Shown: piece after piece, positions 34,128 to 47,330 of the stretch
Position numbering within the stretch: the stretch's first letter is position 1
Layout: every line of letters starts with the position of its first letter
Assembly (NCBI GenBank): GCA_032622095.1
Contig: CP136067.1
Coordinates: forward strand, 90,636,707-90,700,706
Length of the DNA stretch: 64,000 bases
Reading direction: 5' to 3'
From: Siphonodentalium dalli
Lineage: Eukaryota; Mollusca; Scaphopoda; Gadilida; Siphonodentaliidae
Notes under the pieces: generated by a model
The model's database searches: none
What the model was told of the DNA's origin: nothing
Seen by the model: the letters and a program-made list of their open reading frames with translations, nothing else
Made by a program: the position numbers and the translations under genes

Positions 34128-34733
34128 GAAGGTGACTCGACTTCGTCCGGGCTATTCAAAAACCAAATTTCAAGTCGATAGCTCCACCCGTTTCGGAGAT
34201 ATATAGCCCAATGTCATTTGCGGATACCTCGGCCGGTGATGAGTTAACGCGACAGCGGCCGGTTAAGAGTTAACGCGATCACGTCACGATATGTTGATGG
34301 CGTAATATATTTATGCAATGATTTTCGATGAGCGAAGCATGGTCCTGCGTTCTTCCCGATAATTAAGGTAGAAACTTTAAACGTACACAGGCGTGTGATA
34401 TATCATTGGAAAGATGAAGCGCCACAGATTCTAACCTTGCAAATTATATGACTGGCAATTTATTATTCGCCCTATATCGAATCGATTTGTGAGCATTGAA
34501 CTGAAATATATTAGCGCAAAACGGCGTAAAAACAGATTTGACCTCGGCACGTGAAAAGTTGACATCGGATCTGAAAATCAATAGGCCTATGTTACTCCTG
34601 ACCCGAAAATACCCCCACATACCAAGTTTCATCGAAATCGGGTCGGTCGTTTTTGAGTTCATCGATTACACACACACACACACACAGACAGATACACACA
34701 CACACACACACAGAACTTTCAAAATATATAATA
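34128..34733 (+). mobile_element. ACTTCGTCC-family repeat, second in chain
   Basis: Begins TAGACTAGAAGGTGACTCGA and runs through AAATTTCAAGTCGATAGCTC, a GATGAGTTAACGCGACAG block and CATACCAAGTTTCATCGAAA. It ends in a CA tract and CTTTCAAAATATATAATAG. The repeat at 38173-38925 is a close relative with the same order of blocks. No gene inside. Confidence 0.75.
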
Positions 34734-35720
34734 GACTAGCCGATGAGCCCGACGTTGTCCGGGCGACGTTGTCCGGGCTATTCAAAAACCAAATTTCAAG
34801 TCGATAGCTCCACCCGTTTCCGAGATCTGGTCTGCGCATGCGCGAAGCTGGCGTCGCACGGTCTCGGCGACCCGATAAAATTCGTATCCGGGGCAAGATA
34901 CATTCACATACCAAATTTCAAGTCGATAGCTCCACCCGTCTCCGAGATCTCGTCTGCGCATGCGCGAAGCTGGCGTCGCACGGGCTCGGCGACCCGATAA
35001 CATTCGTATCCGATGAGCCCGACGTTGTCCGGGCTATTCAAAAACCAAATTTCAAGTCGATGGCTCCACCCGTTTCCGAGATCTCGTCTGCGCATGCGCG
35101 AAGCTGGCGTCGCACGGGCTCGGCGACCCGATAAAATTCTAGCCGATGAGCCCGACGTTGTCCGGGCGACGTTGTCCGGGCTATTCAAAAACGAAATTTA
35201 AAGTCGATAGCTCTACCCGTTTCCTAGATCTGGTCTGCGCATGCGCGAAGCTGGCGTCGCACGGGCTCGGCGACCCGATAAAAATTGTATCCGGGGCAAG
35301 ATACTTCACATACCAAATTTCAAGTCGATAGCTCCACCCGTTTCCGAGATCTGGTCTGCGCATGCGCGAAGCTGGCGTCGCACGGGCTCGGCGACCCGAT
35401 AAAATTCGTATCCGGGGCAAGATACATTCACATAGCAAATTTCAAGTCGATAGCTCCACCCGTTTCCGAGATCTGGTCTGCGCATGCGCGAAGCTGGCGT
35501 CGCACGGGCTCGGCGACCCGATAAAATTCGTATCCGGGGCAAGATACATTCACATAGCAAATTTCAAGTCGATAGCTCCACCCGTTTCCGAGATCTCGTC
35601 TGCGCATGCGCGAAGCGGGCGCCGCACGGGCTCGCCAATACGACAACGTTCACCGCCCGTTCAAACTACACACACGTACCAAGTTTCGTCCCGATCGGTC
35701 GAGAATCGTAGATTTGTATA
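34734..35720 (+). repeat. 122-bp tandem array with GCGCATGCGC palindromes
   Basis: The third element of the chain opens CTAGCCGATGAGCCCGACG. Its middle is seven tandem units of about 122 bp, each with AAATTTCAAGTCGATAGCTC, ACCCGTTTCCGAGATCTGG, GCGCATGCGC and GTCGCACGGGCTCGGCGACC. The palindrome lies at 34834, 34956, 35090, 35237, 35358, 35480 and 35602. Open frames on both strands (PNFKSIAPPVSEISSAHARS and relatives) exist only because the units repeat in a multiple-frame fashion; they are not genes. GC content is far above the neighbourhood. Confidence 0.85.
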
Positions 35721-35721
35721 A

Positions 35722-36452
<731 letters not shown>

Positions 36453-36659
36453 GACAGAGGTCTTCAAAATATATATGAGATAACGAATTATGTAAAACAA
36501 TAAAGTTCACTTGATGTTACTGCATGACTCTCAGCAACAACCTCCCTATGATCAGACCATGGACACTGCATTATTGTTGCCAGAAAATATAGCTGTTATG
36601 TTTGTGAAAATGTGATCAAGTGTGGATTTTCCTATTGTTGCTTAGTTATTATTCTTATT

Positions 36660-37210
36660 AATCAGATGTTGGCATTTGGAAGTTTCCCAACGGACTTAGT
36701 ATTGTACAGAGTAAAATCCAAGATGACCTCCGCTCCCGCCAAATATTTCATCGAAAATAATTGAAATAGGGTAGCTGCTAGTTCCCATTCATAGGTCATC
36801 CTAATATACCTGTAAATTTTCAAAACAATCATCCAATAAATGCCGACTGCAGGGTGTGCCGATCGATTGAAATTTGTAATCCAAGATGGCTGCTGGCCGC
36901 CATGGTAATAACAAAGTTCGGAAACAATCGATGGCGGCTCCCAAGTAGAGGTCACTCCGCAGATCCATATGAAGTTATGTGACGATATGATGGGAATGTG
37001 ACCTGTATGATTTAGTCATGCAAAAACTAAAATACAAGATGGCCCTCATCTAGTTGTCGCCCAAAATATACGTAACAAGTTTGGTGATATTCGGACGAAT
37101 GATATGGTCTGTTTGGTGTGCAAAGAGTAAGATGGCTACCGGCAGCCAAGTTTTTAATCGGATATTGTTCAAAATCGGCAGCTCCCATCTTGAGGTGATC
37201 ATATGCATTC
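36660..37210. repeat. Degenerate repeats with AAGATGGC motifs
   Basis: Four pieces of the form TCCAAGATGGC/TACAAGATGGC lie at about 36718, 36882, 37032 and 37128. They are separated by roughly 100-165 bp and share segments like CCGCCAAATAT and TTCGGA. Probably an old tandem or dispersed family; a related motif is common at 60.0-61.1 kb. Confidence 0.45.
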
Positions 37211-37829
37211 ATTCATTCTAAACTATTTCAAGGAATACGATAACAGTATGTACCTAAAATTATCGCCCTTATTGTCAGCCTATTGCGGACAATTGACAAT
37301 CCCACAAAATCACACGTAAATTACGGGTTCAATCTGTTTTCCAATTCCCGGTTTACAGCAATAAAATTGTGTCGCTATCGAATATAGCTAGCATCACTCT
37401 GAACAACTTTGCTACAGTGTGCCACCATACTACTCGCAATTCACCGACTATACCATGTATGTACATGCATAGTAGTCAATTCATCTAGCAATAGGTTGTG
37501 CCCAACACAGGTGGGGGTAGTAAAAAATGTGTAGGAATTACATATGCCGTTTTTTTGCATCTGGCATTTTCCGGGACCCACCACCCCCAAACCTGCAAAA
37601 AAAAATTCTTTTAGTCCCAATTGTTTGACACCCACCCCCCCCAAATTTCTCTAACATTGGTCTAAAATCGCATAAAACTCTACCTATATCACTCATATGA
37701 GTGGGAATTATCTTAATTAGTTCAAATAACAGTTTAACCTGTTTCAGGAGCTGTTTTAATTGAAAAATAAAAGTTTTATAAATTGCTGATCATCTGTAAA
37801 TCTAGGTCATTGTGCAGAATGCACAAAAT

Positions 37830-38916
37830 GTCATAATTTCTAACTATTTCCTGATTAGTCTGTCAACCAGTCCATTATCTAAAATATTCCACACCACTTA
37901 TTTTAGTTTACTTGAGCAAATTACTTCTATTATACTAAACTAGCTGAAACAGGCTCCCTTTGAGAGCCTATATTCAGCGTCGGAGACACCTGTGGGACTT
38001 CGCACACATTTTGATCTTAGACAGAGCCTTCATTTAGCGATGGCCCCGTTGTGCGCTTCAAGCACATTTGGTCATTGAAACATTTTGATTTATATATATT
38101 GTTTTTATATTTTTGTTTAAGAGTGAATTTCCTTGCTCAATTTAACATAAATATATATATATATATATATATACTAGAAGGTGACCCGACTTCGTCCGGG
38201 CTATTCAAAAACCAAATTTCAAGTCGATAGCTCCACCCGTTTCCTAGATCTGGTCTGCGCATGCGCGAAGCTGGTGTCGCACGTGCTCGGCGACCCGATA
38301 AAATTCGTATCCGGGGCAAGATACATTCACATACCAAATTTCAAGTCGATAGCTACACCCGTTTCCGAGATATATAGCCCAATGTCATTTGCGGATACCT
38401 CGGCCGGTGATGAGTTAACGCGACACAGTCAAATGCATCGGCAGGGTGAGAGTTAACGTAATCTAACTTTATGACCTCTGACGACGTCATAGAATTTACG
38501 CATTGATTTTATCCCGATAAAAGCATCGCACCACTTGTACCTAATAATTGAGGCAGATAACTAAAACGGATACATACATATTATATATCGTTGGAAAGAT
38601 GAAGCCACACAGATTCTAACCGTGCAAATTATATGACTGGCAATTTATTATTCGCGCTATATCGAATCGATTTGTGAGCACCGAACTGAAATATATTAGC
38701 GCAAAAACGGCGTAAAAATAGATTTGACCTCCGCACGTGAAAAGTTGACCTCGCACGGACAAATAAATATGCCTATGTTCGTCTCCGGCCGAAAATACCC
38801 TAAAATACCAAATTTCATCGAAATTGGCTTAGTCGTTTTGGAGTCCATCGATTTCAAACACACAAACACACACACAAACACATACATACACACACAGATC
38901 TTTCAAAATATATAAT

Positions 38917-38957
<41 letters not shown>

Positions 38958-39560
38958 TGACAAGCAGGCACAGCACTATACCAGACTGGGATACTTTAGG
39001 TCTTGTGAGAGATCATCTGAGTTGAAAGACATGTAAATAATTCACTGATTGGCTTGATGCACTGATGGCAGATAGTTTCTACCCATTGATGGTGACATTA
39101 ATGTTTGAGACAGTTGTTCGCTCTTTTTCCGTGCACACAATGATCTAGGTATTAGTTACATCAGGACAAGTTTACTTATAGATGCATTGTCTTTGTACAG
39201 GATACACACAATTCCATAATTTCTAACAATTTACCGATTAGTCTGTCAACCAGCCCATTATCTAGCATTATGCTTTAACACTTTTGTTAGTCTACTGGAG
39301 CAACCTGTTATAATAAATGACAAACAGTCACTATGCCAGACTTGGATATTTTATGTGTTGTGAGAGTAACCGATCATGAGTTGATAGACATGCAAATATT
39401 TCACTGATTGGCTTCATGCACGGATGAACAGTATGATGACAGTTATATTCTAGCCATTGATAGTCACATTAATGTTTGAGACAGTTGCTCGTTATTTTTC
39501 CATGCACACAATGATCTAGGCTTTAGTTACATCAAGACAAGTTTATTTCAGTTTTACATT
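37830..39560. repeat. Tandem duplication of about 350-bp units, split by an insertion
   Basis: The segment 38955-39170 (GACAAGCAGGCACAGCACTA...CACTGATTGGCTTGATGCAC) is repeated at 39310-39545. The segment 37830-37935 (TTCCTGATTAGTCTGTCAAC) is repeated at 39215-39310. The repeat at 38173-38925 appears inserted within the first unit. Confidence 0.65.
38173..38925 (+). mobile_element. ACTTCGTCC-family repeat, isolated copy
   Basis: Flanked by TA microsatellites on both sides (about 38148-38172 and 38922-38955). It starts CTAGAAGGTGACCCGACTTC and holds one GCGCATGCGC at 38257 and the GATGAGTTAACGCGACAC block. It ends CACACACACAGATCTTTCAA, AATATATAATAGA. This is the cleanest single copy for defining the family ends, about 750 bp. 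No open frame of interest. Confidence 0.75.
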
Positions 39561-39929
39561 TCTCGAAGCTTCTTTCCGAAGGGTGTCGGGAAGGAAATTT
39601 TTCACTCACCCGCCCCATATGCAACATGCCATAGCCTAATGTCATCTCCACTAAGGCCCATGTGAGGTCCCAGTATCATAAATATGGTGTTTTTGCAGTT
39701 ATAAATTCTTATAATATGTTTTAAACTGTTACAAATGTCAAATAAGGGCACAAAATGTCTTCAGTAAAAAATTTGCATGAGGTTGTAAAAAACGCGTTTT
39801 TTGCCCCTTGGGCCACCCACCATACGTTCCTGCAATTTTTTTTACTACCCCCCCCCCTGCCCAACATAGCTTTTAATTGACAAATTGGTAGCCATCCCTT
39901 TTCAACAGGGTCCACTAGGTGTTTATAAG

Positions 39930-40530
39930 TTGCAGTGGATCAGTAAATCAGTGATTACGTGAAACCCCTATAGACGACGTGAACTCACTAAACTGGCCCA
40001 GTGATTACACGTAATTACTGAAAGTGTCAGGGATTACATTAAACCACTAAAAGTGGCCAGGGATTACGAGAAATCACCGAAATATGTTAATTGATTTTAC
40101 ACATCTTTAATGTTTGGGTTTCAGTAAATAAGTTTAATGGTTTCTCTGACTTGCACTAGCTACTTTATACATTATATGCACGACATCCAAATGTGAATGT
40201 TTCAAGGCTCAGATACAATGAAATTCGCGAGGTCACAATAGGCTAACATCTAAAACAAGTAGATGGTATTATATGCACAGTATTAGAATTATAATTGTAT
40301 CACTGTTAATTTGTTGTGTTTGCAATATCAATAATGATCCATACCTTGTTCGTAATAAAAATTGCTAAACTAAAAATTGTTTATCCTTCAGTAATTTCGT
40401 GAAATTTCTGACTCCTAAATTCAGTGATTACGCGAAATCCCTGAATGTTTCAGTAATTTCATGAAATTCCGAGTCAGATTAGTGATTTCACGAATTTACT
40501 GAAACGTTCAGGGATTCCACAGAATTGCTT
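39930..40530. repeat. Inverted clusters of a CAGTGATTACGTGAAA palindromic unit
   Basis: Cluster one (39945-40090) has CAGTGATTACGTGAAACCCC, CAGTGATTACACGTAATTAC and CAGGGATTACGAGAAATCAC. Cluster two (40385-40530) has CAGTAATTTCGTGAAATTTC, CAGTGATTACGCGAAATCCC and related units. Each unit is itself close to a palindrome. The clusters may be the two ends of one inverted-repeat element of about 600 bp. Confidence 0.55.
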
Positions 40531-40678
40531 ATTTCACTGTAACATGTATACACCGTGCACTATATTCAAATAACTTTGCTATTCCGTGCAATAGTTTCTT
40601 CCATCGATATAATCCGTCTCCGGCAAATAAGTAATGAAAAAGGCATATAACCACATTGTATGTTTATATCATTGTATG

Positions 40679-40684
40679 TTTATT
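40679..40684 (-). promoter_or_regulatory. Poly(A) signal AATAAA of the lectin gene
   Basis: AATAAA on the minus strand, 120 bp after the lectin stop codon, in a suitably AT-rich 3' region. Confidence 0.55.
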
Positions 40685-40803
40685 TCATGTAAAAATGTTT
40701 CCCCCGTAATTAGTGTTAAATAATTATAACACGTGCTTGTAATAATATGTTCCATTGGTATTGCCAACTACATTCAAAGTATCATGTTTGTGTTAAATTT
40801 CAT

Positions 40804-41006
40804 TCAGAACATCTGACAGAGGAATGGGACAGCTGTATATCCAGCACCGTCCGCCATGTAGTAAGCTGAACCAGTGTGTACGATGAGTAAAAACTCTTGT
40901 GTGTCAGGCTCATTTGGCTTCCAATCGACGAACGGTAGTGGCTGGCCATCGTGAGTGTGCATGATATCGGTGGTGCTAGGCCTGTGCCCATCGACAAACA
41001 GGCGTT
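40804..41006 (-). CDS. C-type lectin-like gene, exon 3 (last coding exon)
   Basis: The acceptor TTTATTTTCAG precedes a frame reading RLFVDGHRPSTTDIMHTHDG, QPLPFVDWKPNEPDTQEF, then TAVPFLCQMF and TGA. The DGQPLPFVDWKPNEP block is the long-loop region of C-type lectin folds, where EPN or QPD normally binds sugar; here the motif is EPD. FLCQ is the final conserved cysteine strand. The WND motif is absent, and the usual inner Cys pair is missing. Calcium-dependent sugar binding is therefore doubtful. The phase-1 acceptor agrees with exon 2. Total coding length is 307 + 192 + 203 = 702 bp, 233 residues. Confidence 0.85.
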
Positions 41007-42845
41007 CTGAAAATAAAATGACAAATGAAAAAATTGTAATACACGTTGTTGGATAGCTGACGCTGACCAGTCAATACACACACGATTGTATAGCGACCGT
41101 TATTTATCGGGGTTTACGGTGTTGTAAAATCTCAGTTATTTCGTCAAAGTTCGTTCTATATAGAGTTATCACCCCTCCGATTAACTCAGGATACTTATTT
41201 CGAAATGTGATCGCATGCTCGTCACCTGTTAGAGCGTTTGAATATCAATCGCTATCTAATCTTGAACCCGGATTAAGTATATGTCGTTATCTAATCGTCT
41301 GTGTATCAGGTGCGCTAACGCGCGCACTGCACATGTGATTGATCAATACATGTCAACGTTGTTTCGATTCATCAGCATCGCCCGATTGACAACGCACGTT
41401 TAAATACGACATCGATCAACCAGGTACAGTTTAATAGAACGCCGCGCGCAGTCATAGTCATGTGCCGCAAAATAGAGCGTCCACATACCACATCGCAGTT
41501 AGGCGCTCCGCATTCGCGCCCGTCGAGACATAAAGTTCGTGCCCTGTCGAACCCATTAATAACGACCCCACTTGGCGCGCTCGGATAACGGACGGGCGTA
41601 CGCACTTGTGACTTCCCACTTAATTTACAGTATAACGCGAAGGTGACATTTTTGGCGAGACCACTTTTCGAGAACAAATCACGTGACTTCCGGCAGTGCA
41701 TGGCTGCACAAACACGCGGTATCAGCAACGAACCAACGCGATGAAAATTTAAAAAAAGCTAATCACAGCGTCCGATATGTGATCATGAACACAGTTAAGT
41801 ATTAATTGTTTTTTTTTATAAACGGTTGTTATAAATAAATAGGTTCATATCAGATCAATTTCGTGTGTTAGCTTATCGAAAACCATGACGTCATTTGTCT
41901 TTGCGGACCTAGTATATATAAACTATACATTTAAACGCAGATAGGCTTCAATTACTATTACTATAACATGAGATACATATTGTACTGTCTACCGGATCCA
42001 TGTCCGTATTAACCCTGGTATCAAGCACTCGCGTCGTCACCATGCATTATACATAATTAGGCGTACCGTTTCACGACGATTTACGCGATAATTCACACGG
42101 CTCTTCCCTTAATATCATGCCGGGCTCGTTCTATATACCTTGCATAGTATCATGTGTTTAACTGGCGCTTAAGACAGTATAGTTCCCAGACGACGATGCA
42201 ATGCCGACAAACATTGTTTATTTCAACCCTGCCTGGACTAAATGGATTATCCCAGTCAGTTAGAAAGTGTACATCTGGATTATCTATTATTGATTTGGAT
42301 GGATGTTAAGGTGGTAAAATCAGACGACGTATAAATAAAAGTGCAGAAGGAACCATATTTATTGAATGCAATGTTTAAATAACAAGTTCAAAAAAACGAC
42401 AAAGAACGTATTATTTGAACATTTCCTGTGGAATAACTACTCATCAATGATGATTTAGTAGTTAAAGGGTTACAACAAATATGAATTGAAGTTCGATAGA
42501 ACTAAACGCGCCCTGTTTTCTGGATATTCGATATTGAATCGTGTTGCCACTCGCAGTAAGGTGATGCGGTTCTGTTTGCATGATTAGTTGGTACTTAACT
42601 GTATAATGTATATGTTAGTTTTGTTGAAAACCCGAAACCGTAGTGGTAATTACGGATGTGACAAAACGACAACCAGATGTCTTTCGCATTCTGAACCATG
42701 ACGTATACTTATCACGAATAGCTAATTGTAGACTTTGTAGTCGTAATATTTTCGGACTGTCAAAACACATGTTCACATAATTGAACGACCGTTTGTGAGA
42801 AAATAGTACCGTTCAAACTTAGTACCACTTTTATTTGTTTAATCG

Positions 42846-43840
42846 ATATGGACTATATGAGTGATTTTAAGGCCAATATAAGTGCAGGGGTGTCATGGAA
42901 ACCCAATCAGGGTCGTTATTAACCCTCAAAATGCCGGCATCGGCGAAAATGTTCGCCGCGAAATGAAGCTAACAGCCCGGACCGCCCCTGCTGCGTCCAT
43001 GCAGGTGTGATTTTAGTATTCATATCTGTGCGAGGGTGTTAATGAAACCCAAATACGCACGGAAAATGGTCAAGGTAAAACGGAAGTGCCGCTTATTAAT
43101 CCCTAAACTTCCCAGATTCAGCCAGAATTACAAAATTGCGCCCCCAATAAACAAACTCACAGCCCGGACCCACTTAATGTCCTCGTACTTCTAATAACCC
43201 CTTACATATGTGTTGTGGAACTACCCTCGACTACACTCACGAAGATACAAGGGCGAGTCGCCCACGAATGCCTGGCAATTAACCCCCAAAAGCCTTAAAA
43301 TCACTCATATAGTCCATATTGGGGGTCCGGGCTGGACCGGGCTGGTCCGGGCTGTCAGCGTCGTTATGGGTAAACATAATAGTCGATGGCGGCAATTTGG
43401 GGGTTAATTGCCAGGCATGTGGGCGACTCTCCCTTGTATCTTCGTGAGTATAGTCGATGGTAGTTCCACAACACATATGTAAGGAGTTATTAAAAGTACG
43501 AGGACATTAAGGGGTTCAGGAATGTGAGTTTGTTTATTGGGGGCGCAATTTTGTAATTCTGGCTGAATCTGGGAAGTTTAGGGGTTAATAAGCGGCACTT
43601 CAGTTTTACCTTGACCACTCTCCGTGCGTATTTGGGTTTCATTAACACCCTCGCACAGATATGGATACTAAAATCACACCTGGACGCAGCAGGGGCGGTC
43701 CGGGCTGTTAGCTTCATTTCGCGGCGAACATTTTCGCCGATGCCGGCATTTTGAGGGTTAATAGCGACCCTGAGTGTGTTTCCATGACACCCCTGCACTT
43801 ATATTGGCCTTAAAATCACTCATATAGTCCATATGGGGGG
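42846..43840. mobile_element. Foldback element, 445-bp arms
   Basis: Left arm 42846-43290 and right arm 43396-43840 are near-perfect reverse complements around a loop of about 105 bp. Arm ends read ATATGGACTATATGAGTGAT and its complement. The sequence is GC-rich and CpG-rich compared with the intron around it, with repeated TCCGGGCTGG words in the loop and after the right arm (43845-43890). The terminal sequence also appears a third time within the loop (CACTCATATAGTCCATATT). Overlapping open frames in the arms are mirror shadows. No transposase is present. Confidence 0.85.
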
Positions 43841-43929
43841 TCCGGGGTGGTCCGGGCTGGCCCGGGCTGGTCCGGGCTGGTCCGGGCGGTGTTTAGTCAC
43901 ACCCATAAAAATATATTAATATTTACCAA

Positions 43930-45280
43930 GCGTTCTTTGAACACTTTACTCAGAACCACCTGTTTACAAATAGTAGATTTACTATAAAAGTAATGCTGAC
44001 TGGAAGACGCCACCTGATGTGTGGATTGAGGGTCACCTTTTGTCCAGTGTAGCTGGGATTGTTATCAGCCTGTGTGCCAGCATGTGGCCACTGGACCATA
44101 ATATATTATTCCATGATTGGTGACATTTATTGGTTACATGGTGGTTTGCTAAATTGAAGCTTAAGAAATTATTTCATCAACTAACCACACTGTCAATAGA
44201 TAACCAATTGCTGCTAGCTCCCAGTCAGCCATGTTGGGGAAGTAATTATATAATTTGTAAACAGCTGGTTCTAAATAATATTTTCAAAGAACACTTGCTA
44301 AATATGAATATATTTGTATTGTTCATCATTCTTCACAGTATTCAGTATTTATTTTGTTTGTGTTGGATTTGGGTTCGAAAATAATATTTTTTAAAACATC
44401 TATAAAGTTCACATTTTGTATTTCTATCACCATAACTAATGCATGTGAACATAATCATTTATTTTGACTCTAACAAATTTGGGTTAAAATGGGTTAGCAA
44501 AGCCCCTAAATATAATCCGAGAGACATCTCCCACATTGAGGAGCTGAGATGTATTTGTGAGTTTTGTTGAAAATCCGAAGCCGAAATCATAACAACGAAT
44601 AGGGAAAAACGACATGCCCAGAATAACCAGCTCAACATTTGTCTCCTCAATATATCACGATGCTTAGAAATTAGAAGAACAGCGCGATCGACTCGAGAAA
44701 ATAAGGTCCTTTAATTTCAAAACCGCTTATTTGTCAGTGTCGTTTTTGCTAGCTGAACGGCGAACCCCAAAACATGTATACACAAGATCAGCAGTCAGAA
44801 ATGGTAACCCCCTCAAGATCATATTATAACATTTATAAATTTCCACTTAATGTTGATGCAGTGTTTGAGGTTAAATAGTTTCCAGTTAAGATAACACGCA
44901 TTATTCTATTTCCGATTCCACGCAGAAAGCCAATGAATATAAAAGGCGTAACGAGTTCTCGGGCTCCGACACTGTATTACAAATGGTATTGCTTACGACT
45001 TAATTTCGTCTTTCTGGAACAAGTCATGTTTGTAGAAAGGTACTTCTGGTATTTAGTTACCGATTCCGAAGCCGGGGAAAATTCTAAAACGAATATCATT
45101 AGGTGTATTTTGGAGCGCAAATCGCTATGTATCTTTTATTAAACTTTGTCGCCATCGATACAGTACGAGAGCTTTCCGGTGAATGGCAACAAGCCATATT
45201 TCCGACTAAATCCTGAAAAATTACCCATAAGTCTGCTGTGGTTAAGTGGTCAATTACTTTGTGCATTACTGTACTTGATC
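43930..45280. other. Intron sequence without recognised features
   Basis: AT-rich part of lectin intron 2. Small open frames lack domain similarity or splice context. Confidence 0.4.
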
Positions 45281-45286
45281 ACTCAC

Positions 45287-45478
45287 CTGTTCCATGACCC
45301 AATGTGGCCAGCAGAGTCTCTATGCCGTCAAGCATTGCACGGCTCTCAAGCAACACGAGGTGTGCTCCTTCTGACGCACAGACCTCCCTGGCGCCAGCTG
45401 CGGTCAGCAGATTGGTGCTGTACTTCAGGCAATGGATTTCCTTCGCAATTTCATACAAAGCGTATCCAATTGGACAAC
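45287..45478 (-). CDS. C-type lectin-like gene, exon 2
   Basis: 192 bp, acceptor ATATAACAG and donor GTGAGT, phase 1-1. It reads CPIGYALYEIAKEIHCLKY, STNLLTAAGAREVCASEGAH and LVLLESRAMLDGIETLLATL. This is the first half of a C-type lectin domain: the opening CP-x2-Y...C-x-K-Y pair of long-form domains, the A-R-x-x-C helix with the conserved first Cys, and the hydrophobic LVLLES strand leading into a second helix. It joins in frame to exon 3 (E codon made across the junction) and to exon 1 (G codon). Strong domain call. Confidence 0.9.
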
Positions 45479-47129
45479 CTGTTATATAAATGACCGTTGT
45501 TGATGTGCACTGTGCAACAATCCCCCATTCGCTGTGCCAGCATCGCATTAAATGGATACGTTTTTTGTACCAACATATAAATAAATCGAATATGCTAATC
45601 TTAATATTCCATTGGACAAACGCTGGCAGATTCCCCGACCGAGTGGACACAGTTCATTGAATATAGCAGTAGCAAGCTATTGGTGCACAGTAATGATAAT
45701 ACAATTGATGGCATCAACAAATAGTATACTGATCATAAGAAACACTTTTCTAATAAAAAAGAGGACAAACGAGTACATAACACTTGTACTCGTATTATGT
45801 AAATATTCCATAAATAAGGGCGTGCCTCCGACGAAGACTTTCCCTTCATATAACTATATGCCATGTATATGGCGCTACATACATCGATTAAAATCTCGTA
45901 AGGAAACTGAGGTGTTGAGTGTATAATCACATTTTCACTTTATAAACATGGTTCACTAAAATAAACAGATTACAGAAGAACACGAGCGTGTACGAATTCG
46001 TACAGATACAGATACAGATAGTTTATTCTCAAGTCACCATAAATATTGGTATAATAGAGCGAGAATATATATAGTGTACGAGTCCACTAACATAACTGAA
46101 AATAAAATGAAGCGACTCGTATTAGCTTCCAGATCAAACCTAATAATAAACATACATGTATATTTCACTTATGCCGTATCCCAGCTACACATGTCCCAAG
46201 ATGGGTGTGTACATACATGAAATATTAATATGTAGATTTGATAATTGTGAAAGATATGAGTCCTAGAAATTGAACTTCTGCACATGAGCGATTGGACGCT
46301 CTTTGATTTACATTACCGCGCCACAAACAGTGGATTTGTGTGCTCTTCTGTGGCAATATATACTATAGCATTAATGCATATGTTCGAGACATATGAAACG
46401 CGTGCCTACGTATTGGTGGGTATGTTCGAGACTGATATTACCCATATAACAGGTGTGCATACGTATTTCTTGAATTTATCGATCTATGTTGCCAAATGAT
46501 GGCGCCAAAATATAAATCGTATCCCCACTCCCAGAAAACCGAACGTGTTATTCCACTCTCAATTGTTGAAGATGTTATCCTATATACTCTCACCAATACG
46601 TCATGACGCCATATGTTTGCGTTATTCGGTATCGTTGTGCGGTATTATAACAAAATGGGTGGTGATGTTGATTTGAGAACGGCGCATAAGCAAAACACTC
46701 AACACATGGAGTGTACTTTACACATTGATTGGTTTCGCGGTGATCCAAGGTGAATTTACGTAGAGCCGATTACTTTGGATCAAATCCAAGAATCACAACA
46801 ACTCATTGCGAATCGCCGCATAATACCGACAACTATACATGCACTTAGAATATGTTACGCCATTTACATGCACTTAGAATATGTTACGCCATATCAATTT
46901 ATTTCATAATATTATTAACTAAATATTGCTAATTGTCTTGTCATGATTTAAACAAATTTTTAACGACCGCTAAAATGACATTGTGTGGATATGTGTCGAA
47001 GTGTGCAATGCTATTTTCGTTTGATATATAAAGAATTGCCGGTGGACCATGGTGTGTCGCACTTGACCTGTATTTTCATGTGATTAACCCTTTCAGTGCC
47101 AATTCCGATTTTTGTATCAACCCATATAC

Positions 47130-47215
47130 CCTGTGCCAATGCATTCTCTTATATATGCGAGTCGACCATAGGTCGCATCGCATATATAAGAGAATGGATT
47201 GGCCTAACAATTTTT
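47130..47215. repeat. Palindromic MITE (TATATATGCGA family), copy 2
   Basis: GTGCCAATGCATTCTCTTAT, ATATGCGA, a short loop, then TCGCATATATAAGAGAATGG and ATTGGCC. The most symmetrical copy of the family. Confidence 0.8.
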
Positions 47216-47330
47216 CATCATTTGTTATTATTTTTTTCTTATATTCTTTAACAGACTTATTTTACTTGGATAAAACTACAACCACCATGATAATCATCAA
47301 GCTTTCAGTGTCGAGTGGGTCACGGTGATT

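Larger units (their letters stand above)
41007..45286 (-). other. Lectin gene intron 2
   Basis: A 4.3-kb intron. It contains the 1-kb inverted repeat at 42846-43840, a CpG-richer patch near 41440-41720, and otherwise AT-rich DNA. A minus-strand open frame at 41372-41728 has no recognised domain or clear splice borders. Confidence 0.7.

Noticed and set aside
34734-34800. Hammerhead ribozyme at the CCGATGAGCCCG start of the repeat family
   Set aside because: GATGAG followed by a stem resembles part of the core, but the required GAAA after stem II is absent (ATTCAAA is found).
34538-35721. Open frames with PNFKSIAPPVSEISSAHARS-type repeats on both strands
   Set aside because: Produced by the 122-bp tandem unit read in several frames; no start context, splice signals or domain.
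41372-41728. 118-codon cysteine-containing frame on the minus strand in lectin intron 2
   Set aside because: No recognised domain, no convincing splice sites, and the CpG-rich composition alone can give a long frame.
43210-43798. Overlapping frames in the 42.8-43.8 kb foldback
   Set aside because: Mirror images of each other caused by the inverted repeat.
45146-45493. Plus-strand frames over the lectin exon 2 region
   Set aside because: Shadows of the minus-strand exon, which has the domain match and splice sites.
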